From an uncultured Collinsella sp. (GTDB taxonomy: Bacteria; Actinomycetota; Coriobacteriia; Coriobacteriales; Coriobacteriaceae): a stretch of DNA of 9,025 bases. The translations under genes were made by a program, and so were the position numbers. Below the pieces are notes generated by a model. The model saw only the letters and a list, made by a program, of their open reading frames with translations, had not been told where the DNA came from and did no database searches. The stretch lies in the NCBI GenBank assembly GCA_902492185.1, contig CABUKY010000071.1, forward strand, positions 1-9,025, given 5' to 3'. Shown here in pieces: positions 5,421 through 9,025 of the stretch. The stretch's first letter is position 1, and each line of letters begins with the position of its first letter.

Positions 5421-6188
5421 CTAGTTGAACTGCTCGCGATACGCCTTGCAGACCTCATCAACCGGGCCGTCCATGCGAAGGTCACCCTTCTCAATCCAAA
5501 CGGCACGCTGGCAGATGCGCTCAACCTGCTCCATAGAGTGCGAAACGAACAGAACCGTCACGTCGCCGCTCTGGATAAAGTGCTGGATACGGTCCTCGCA
5601 CTTCTGCTGGAAGAACACATCACCGACGGACAACGTCTCGTCAACGATCAGAATATCGGGCTCGGTAATCGTCGCGATTGCAAAGGCGATACGCGCCACC
5701 ATGCCCGAAGAGAAGTTCTTAAGCGGCATATCGACAAAGTTCTGCAGCTCAGCGAACTCGATAATGCCGTCAAAGTTGGCGTCGATGAACTCCTTGGTAT
5801 AGCCGAGCAGGGCGCCGTTCAGATAGATGTTCTCGCGGGCGGTCAGCTCGGGGTCAAAGCCGGCGCCAAGCTCAATCAGCGGCGCGATGTTACCGTGCAC
5901 CTTAACGCTGCCCTCGCTAGGCTCAAGAACGCCAGCGATAATCTTGAGCATCGTAGACTTGCCGGAGCCATTGGTGCCGACCAGACCCACAACCTCGCCG
6001 CGATGAATATCAAACGAGATGTGCTTAAGCGCCCTAAACTCCTCAAAGAACAGCTCGTGCTTGGCAAGCTTAATGAAGTACTCCTTGAGGTTGGTCAGCG
6101 ACTCGGACGCCATGTTAAAGATCATGGTGACGTCGTCGACCTCGACAGCCAGAGGCTGCTCGCTGTAATCAACAACAGATTCAGTCAT
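5421..6188 (-). CDS. Polysaccharide ABC exporter, ATP-binding subunit (Wzt/TagH type)
   Basis: This 255-residue ATPase powers export of a lipid-linked glycan through the adjacent permease at the inner face of the membrane. Walker A is GTNGSGKST (71-79). The signature is NFSSGMVARIAFA (158-170), the SSGM variant typical of Wzt/TagH/RfbE exporters rather than LSGGQ. Walker B is ILIVDE (179-184) with D183/E184, followed by SVGD, and the switch histidine is H217 in VSHS. The leader (FIKLAKHELFFEEFRALKHIS) with its long insert before the first strand is also typical of this subfamily. There is no C-terminal carbohydrate-binding domain, so export is probably not coupled to recognition of a modified chain end. 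ATG 6188 is chosen, with AGGAG seven bases upstream; a GTG at 6191 is also possible. The Shine-Dalgarno site lies at the permease stop, indicating coupling. Confidence 0.93.
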   Translation of the reverse strand: MTESVVDYSEQPLAVEVDDVTMIFNMASESLTNLKEYFIKLAKHELFFEEFRALKHISFDIHRGEVVGLVGTNGSGKSTMLKIIAGVLEPSEGSVKVHGNIAPLIELGAGFDPELTARENIYLNGALLGYTKEFIDANFDGIIEFAELQNFVDMPLKNFSSGMVARIAFAIATITEPDILIVDETLSVGDVFFQQKCEDRIQHFIQSGDVTVLFVSHSMEQVERICQRAVWIEKGDLRMDGPVDEVCKAYREQFN

Positions 6189-6199
6189 CACAGCACTCC

Positions 6200-7045
6200 T
6201 TAGATGTAGAGGATAAATTTGCGCTCGGACTTATGGAACACGGTATAGCCAATAATAAGCGCAAGAACCGCCCAAGCGACGCACATACCAAACGTCATAA
6301 GCGAGGGCGTAGTCTGGAACAGGAAGATATCGCGCATAAACTGCAGGTAGTTGAACATGGGGTTCGCATACATCAAGATACGCACGAGATGCGGCATTTG
6401 CGCAATATAGTCAGTCGTCCAGAAGATGGGCGTAATGTAAGTCCACGCCGTAATGACGACGCTCCACAGATGCATAACGTCGCGGAAGAAGACCGTAAGG
6501 GCAGAGAGCATCATGCCCAGGCCCATGCAGAAGCACATAAGCAGCAGCAGGCAAACCGGCAACAGAATCAGGTGCCAAGAAGGCATAACGCGGAACCACA
6601 GCATGACGATGGCGACGGCGACCAGCGAGAAGGCAAAGTTGACCAGCGAGAAGAGCACCTTCTGCACCGGGAAAACCCAGCGGTGCACCTTAACCTTCTT
6701 GAGCAGAGGGGCAGCGCCCACGATCGACGTCAGGGCCTGGTTAGTAGACTCAGACATGACGGCAAAGGTGATGTTACCCACGATCAAGTACAGCGGGTAC
6801 ATCTCGGGCGTCATTGAGCCATTGCGGCCCTGGCCAAAAATCGTCGAGAACACGATGGCCATGACGATCATCATCAGCAGCGGGTTGAGCACCGACCATG
6901 CGACGCCCAGAACGCTACGGCGATACTTGATCTTAAAATCCTTGGTAACCAGCTGACGAAGGATAAACGCGTCCTTCTCAAATTCGTTCTTAGCAAACGT
7001 CGCAGGCAGACTGCGAGTTTCTTGTTGCTTTGTCTGATCCGACAC
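6200..7045 (-). CDS. Polysaccharide ABC exporter, permease subunit (Wzm/TagG type)
   Basis: This 281-residue integral membrane protein forms the channel for the adjacent ATPase. An N-terminal cytoplasmic segment contains the family block LVTKDFKIKYRRSVLGVAWS (32-51), followed by LNPLLMM. About six hydrophobic segments follow, near residues 50-70, 84-104, 130-150, 158-183, 195-212 and 252-270. The FFRDV motif (186-190) and NPM-type segment (228-230) are characteristic of ABC-2 polysaccharide exporters. A GTG at 7045 is taken as the start because AAAGGAG lies eight bases upstream; an in-frame upstream start at 7108 would add 21 residues that cross this site. The substrate cannot be read from the sequence; a rhamnose-containing wall or capsule glycan is inferred from the neighbouring glycosyltransferase and rmlD. 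Confidence 0.93.
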   Translation of the reverse strand: MSDQTKQQETRSLPATFAKNEFEKDAFILRQLVTKDFKIKYRRSVLGVAWSVLNPLLMMIVMAIVFSTIFGQGRNGSMTPEMYPLYLIVGNITFAVMSESTNQALTSIVGAAPLLKKVKVHRWVFPVQKVLFSLVNFAFSLVAVAIVMLWFRVMPSWHLILLPVCLLLLMCFCMGLGMMLSALTVFFRDVMHLWSVVITAWTYITPIFWTTDYIAQMPHLVRILMYANPMFNYLQFMRDIFLFQTTPSLMTFGMCVAWAVLALIIGYTVFHKSERKFILYI

Positions 7046-7053
7046 GGATGCAA

Positions 7054-7060
7054 CTCCTTT
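7054..7060 (-). promoter_or_regulatory. Ribosome binding site that sets the permease GTG start
   Basis: AAAGGAG on the - strand lies eight bases before the GTG at 7045-7043. It rules against the longer in-frame reading from 7108, which has no comparable site and whose extra residues do not look like the family. Confidence 0.8.
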
Positions 7061-7084
7061 ACTCGTAATCGTTGACAAACGAAC

Positions 7085-7090
7085 AGTATA
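7085..7090 (-). promoter_or_regulatory. Possible -10 box for the ABC transporter operon
   Basis: The - strand reads TATACT in the 160-base divergent gap, 40 bases before the permease GTG. No good -35 is visible at 17-bp spacing. A + strand TATACT at 7170-7175 faces the other way, so the gap probably holds two divergent promoters. Confidence 0.4.
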
Positions 7091-7146
7091 GACCCGACGG
7101 CCCTGCAAACGATTCGCGCAACAAAACTGGAGAACTAACCCACATC

Positions 7147-7175
7147 TTAGGATGACAAGTCCAAACGGCTATACT
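7147..7175 (+). promoter_or_regulatory. Possible promoter for the glycosyltransferase gene
   Basis: A -10 box TATACT (7170-7175) lies 17 bases after a weak -35, TTAGGA (7147-7152). The -10 ends 30 bases before the GTG start, and AAGGAG (7194-7199) sits six bases before that start. Confidence 0.45.
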
Positions 7176-7205
7176 TTCAAGGATTGAATGTGTAAGGAGC
7201 ATTGA

Positions 7206-8177
7206 GTGAATTCTGAATCCATCGCCGTCATCATCCCCTGCTACAACGAAGCGCTCACAATCGGTAAGGTCGTCGACGACTTTCACCGCGAGCTTCCGCA
7301 GGCTACGGTCTATGTCTATGACAATAACTCGTCAGACGATACTTCACGCATCGCCACCGAACACGGAGCCACGGTGCGCTTTGAGCCCCGTCAGGGAAAG
7401 GGCAACGTGTGCCGCCAGATGTTTCGCGACATCGACGCCGATTGCTACCTGATGGTCGACGGAGACGACACCTACCCCGCCGAGGCGGCCAAAGCCCTCT
7501 GCGAGCCTATCCTCAACGGCACGGCCGATATGACCGTAGGCGACCGCCTTTCCAACGGCACCTATGCCGAGGAGAACAAGCGTGCCTTCCACGGCTTTGG
7601 CAACAATCTGGTCCGCGCCATGATCAAGTGGATCTATGGCTACAGCTTCGATGACGTCATGACAGGCTACCGCGCCATGAGCCGCCCGTTCGTTAAAACC
7701 TTCCCTGTGCTTTCCGAGGGCTTCCAGATCGAAACCGAGCTCTCGATCCACGCCGTCGACCACCGCTGGCGCATCAAAGACGTGCCCATCGAGTACCGCG
7801 ACCGTCCGGAAGGCTCCGAGTCCAAGCTCAATACCGTGAGCGACGGCATTAAAGTCGTTGCGATGATCGGCACGCTGTTCAAGGACTATCGCCCGCTGAA
7901 GTTCTTCAGCCTCGTCGCGCTTCTATTCGCGATTATCGGCCTGGTTTTGGGCATTCCTATCTTTGTTGAGTACTTTCAGACCGGCCTGGTCCCGCGTTTC
8001 CCCACTGCCATGCTTGCTGCATCGTTTATGTTCCTGTGCGGCCTGAGCCTTGCAACCGGATTCATCCTGGATTCTGTAGCAAAGGTCGAAAAAAAGCAGT
8101 GGGAGGTCAACGTGTACAGCAAATACGCCTACGATGACCAGCCCGGCAAGTCCGCCACCGAGACAAGCGAGAGGTAG
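7206..8177 (+). CDS. Membrane-anchored family 2 glycosyltransferase (polyprenyl-phosphate sugar synthase type)
   Basis: This 323-residue enzyme probably transfers a sugar from a nucleotide donor to a polyprenyl phosphate at the cytoplasmic face. Residues 5-200 are a GT-A fold: IAVIIPCYNEALTIGKVV (6-23), VYDNNSSDDT (37-46), a DGDD metal site (85-88) in VDGDDTYP, and DDVMTGYRAMSR (149-160) with FQIETEL (173-179), typical of the DPM1/GtrB/ArnC group. Two C-terminal membrane helices (about 233-257 and 267-290) followed by a cytoplasmic tail anchor it, as in GtrB-like proteins. The GTG start has AAGGAG six bases upstream. It is divergent from the ABC exporter and convergent with rmlD, and likely supplies a lipid-linked sugar for glycan assembly. 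Donor identity cannot be read from the sequence. Confidence 0.9.
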   Translation: MNSESIAVIIPCYNEALTIGKVVDDFHRELPQATVYVYDNNSSDDTSRIATEHGATVRFEPRQGKGNVCRQMFRDIDADCYLMVDGDDTYPAEAAKALCEPILNGTADMTVGDRLSNGTYAEENKRAFHGFGNNLVRAMIKWIYGYSFDDVMTGYRAMSRPFVKTFPVLSEGFQIETELSIHAVDHRWRIKDVPIEYRDRPEGSESKLNTVSDGIKVVAMIGTLFKDYRPLKFFSLVALLFAIIGLVLGIPIFVEYFQTGLVPRFPTAMLAASFMFLCGLSLATGFILDSVAKVEKKQWEVNVYSKYAYDDQPGKSATETSER

Positions 8178-8227
8178 ATCTTCCGCAGAATACTATTGGC
8201 ACCACTGCGCAGATAGCCACCAACAAG

Positions 8228-8257
8228 AAAAGCCGCCGGTAACAAGCGGCGGCTTTT
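8228..8257. terminator. Bidirectional terminator between the glycosyltransferase and rmlD
   Basis: An 11-bp stem (AAAAGCCGCCG at 8228-8238 with CGGCGGCTTTT at 8247-8257) and an 8-base loop has A and T runs on its two sides. It can stop transcription from both convergent genes and sits 50 bases after the glycosyltransferase stop and 22 bases beyond the rmlD stop. Confidence 0.85.
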
Positions 8258-8279
8258 ACCCTCGAAAAGTTAATAGCGG

Positions 8280-9025
8280 CTAGAGCGTCTTGATGTACTC
8301 CCCCAGCTCTTCCTCCCAGTCGGGCATGTGGAAGCCGGCAGCCTCGAGCCTGGACAGGTCGAGCGCGGAGTGGACCGGGCGCGGGGCGATGGGGCCGTCG
8401 GCGTTTGCGTAGTAGTCGGCGGTCGACACCGGCACGACCCTGTCGCCGTTGCCGTTGGCGGCCTCGAAGACGGCGCGGGCGATGTCGGCCCAGGACTTGA
8501 CCGCGCCGGAGCCGGTGCAATCGTAGGTGCCGTAGGGGGCCTTCGCGTCCAGCACGTGGAAGATGGCCTCCGCCATGTCGCGCGTGAAGGTCAGGCGTCC
8601 CAGCTGGTCGTCGACCACGGTGACCTGCTCGAGCCCGTCCTCGGGGTCGGCGACGCGGTCGGACAGCCCCTTCATGGTCTTCACGAAGTTGTGGCCCTCG
8701 CCGATGACCCAGGAGCTGCGCATGATGTAGTGGCGGGGGCACCCGGCCACGGCGATGTCGCCGGCGGCCTTGGTCTGGCCGTAGACGGACAGCGGACTGA
8801 GGGGCTCGCCCTCGTCGTGGACCTCGGCGGTGCCGTCGAAGACGTAGTCGGAGCTCACGTGGACCAGCGTGATCCCGTGCTCGGCGCAGGTGCGGGCGAG
8901 CAGGGCCGGGCCGGTGGCGTTGGCCTTCCATGCGGCCACGCGGCCCTCGGGGGTCTCGGCCCGGTCGACCGCGGTGTAGGCGCCGCAGTTGATCACGGTG
9001 CCGTAGAGCGACCAGTCGTACTGCG
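8280..9025 (-). CDS. rmlD: dTDP-4-dehydrorhamnose reductase (N-terminus outside window; possibly an RmlC-RmlD fusion)
   Basis: This NADPH-dependent reductase makes dTDP-L-rhamnose, the last step of the RmlABCD pathway. The frame stays open to the window edge, starting QYDWSLYGTVINCGAY, so the N-terminal Rossmann glycine motif lies outside. The GTG at 8996 inside this block is not a real start, because family-typical residues precede it. Visible features are INCGAYTAVDRAE, the VSSDYVFDG block and the YGQTK catalytic Tyr-Lys, followed by an RSSWVIGEG segment and a C-terminal domain ending at the TAG at 8280. Actinobacterial relatives, as I recall, often carry RmlC fused in front, and the WSLYGTVIN junction is consistent with that, but it cannot be confirmed here. 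Base composition (68-78% GC in sampled lines) is much higher than in the ABC exporter genes nearby. Confidence 0.92.
   Translation of the reverse strand, partial: QYDWSLYGTVINCGAYTAVDRAETPEGRVAAWKANATGPALLARTCAEHGITLVHVSSDYVFDGTAEVHDEGEPLSPLSVYGQTKAAGDIAVAGCPRHYIMRSSWVIGEGHNFVKTMKGLSDRVADPEDGLEQVTVVDDQLGRLTFTRDMAEAIFHVLDAKAPYGTYDCTGSGAVKSWADIARAVFEAANGNGDRVVPVSTADYYANADGPIAPRPVHSALDLSRLEAAGFHMPDWEEELGEYIKTL

Noticed and set aside
7072..7077. TTGACA on the + strand as a -35 box
   Set aside because: No -10-like hexamer lies 16-18 bases downstream on the same strand; the nearest TATACT (7170-7175) is far too distant.
8107..8931. A 274-codon open frame overlapping rmlD on the same strand in another frame
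   Set aside because: It is extremely Arg/Pro rich, crosses the 8228-8257 terminator, and is the shifted frame of a well-supported rmlD.

Overview
The window looks like chromosome from a high-GC, Gram-positive gut actinobacterium of the class Coriobacteriia, most likely Collinsella or a close relative. This rests on the GC-rich codon use, strong Shine-Dalgarno sites, occasional GTG starts, the gene families present and the style of the GC-rich intergenic palindromes. The genus is an inference from pattern memory; no search was run.

Region 1 (1-3487, + strand) is a compact aromatic amino acid operon: the end of chorismate synthase (aroC), a chorismate mutase/prephenate dehydratase fusion (pheA), a shikimate dehydrogenase/shikimate kinase fusion (aroE-aroK) and type II dehydroquinate dehydratase (aroQ). 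Together they cover 3-dehydroquinate to chorismate, apart from EPSP synthase, and then on to phenylpyruvate. Two intergenic gaps hold strong palindromes, a perfect 34-bp inverted repeat before pheA and a 16-bp one before aroQ. The two share a GGGAC(G/A)GG core. A hairpin terminator closes the operon.

Region 2 (3488-5020, + strand) is a two-gene cassette with lower GC. It encodes a DUF4869-like protein and, overlapping it by one base, a P-loop ATPase of unknown function whose C-terminal half resembles a Toprim/OLD-type domain. It has its own TATAAT box and its own terminator. This is the least understood part of the window and the best candidate for an undescribed system.

Region 3 (5021-5420, - strand) holds remnants of a membrane protein gene, probably an acyltransferase-3 family O-acetyltransferase. 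They lie directly against the terminator of an intact tRNA-Arg(UCU) gene.

Region 4 (5421-9025) is a cell-surface polysaccharide locus. On the - strand are the permease and ATPase of a Wzm/Wzt (TagG/TagH) type ABC exporter. Divergent from them on the + strand is a membrane-anchored family 2 glycosyltransferase. Convergent with that, across a shared bidirectional terminator, is a dTDP-4-dehydrorhamnose reductase (rmlD) that runs off the right edge. Together they suggest synthesis of lipid-linked sugars, dTDP-rhamnose supply and export of a rhamnose-containing glycan. Composition changes sharply inside this locus, from about 47-50% GC in sampled transporter lines to 68-78% in rmlD, which points to mosaic assembly.
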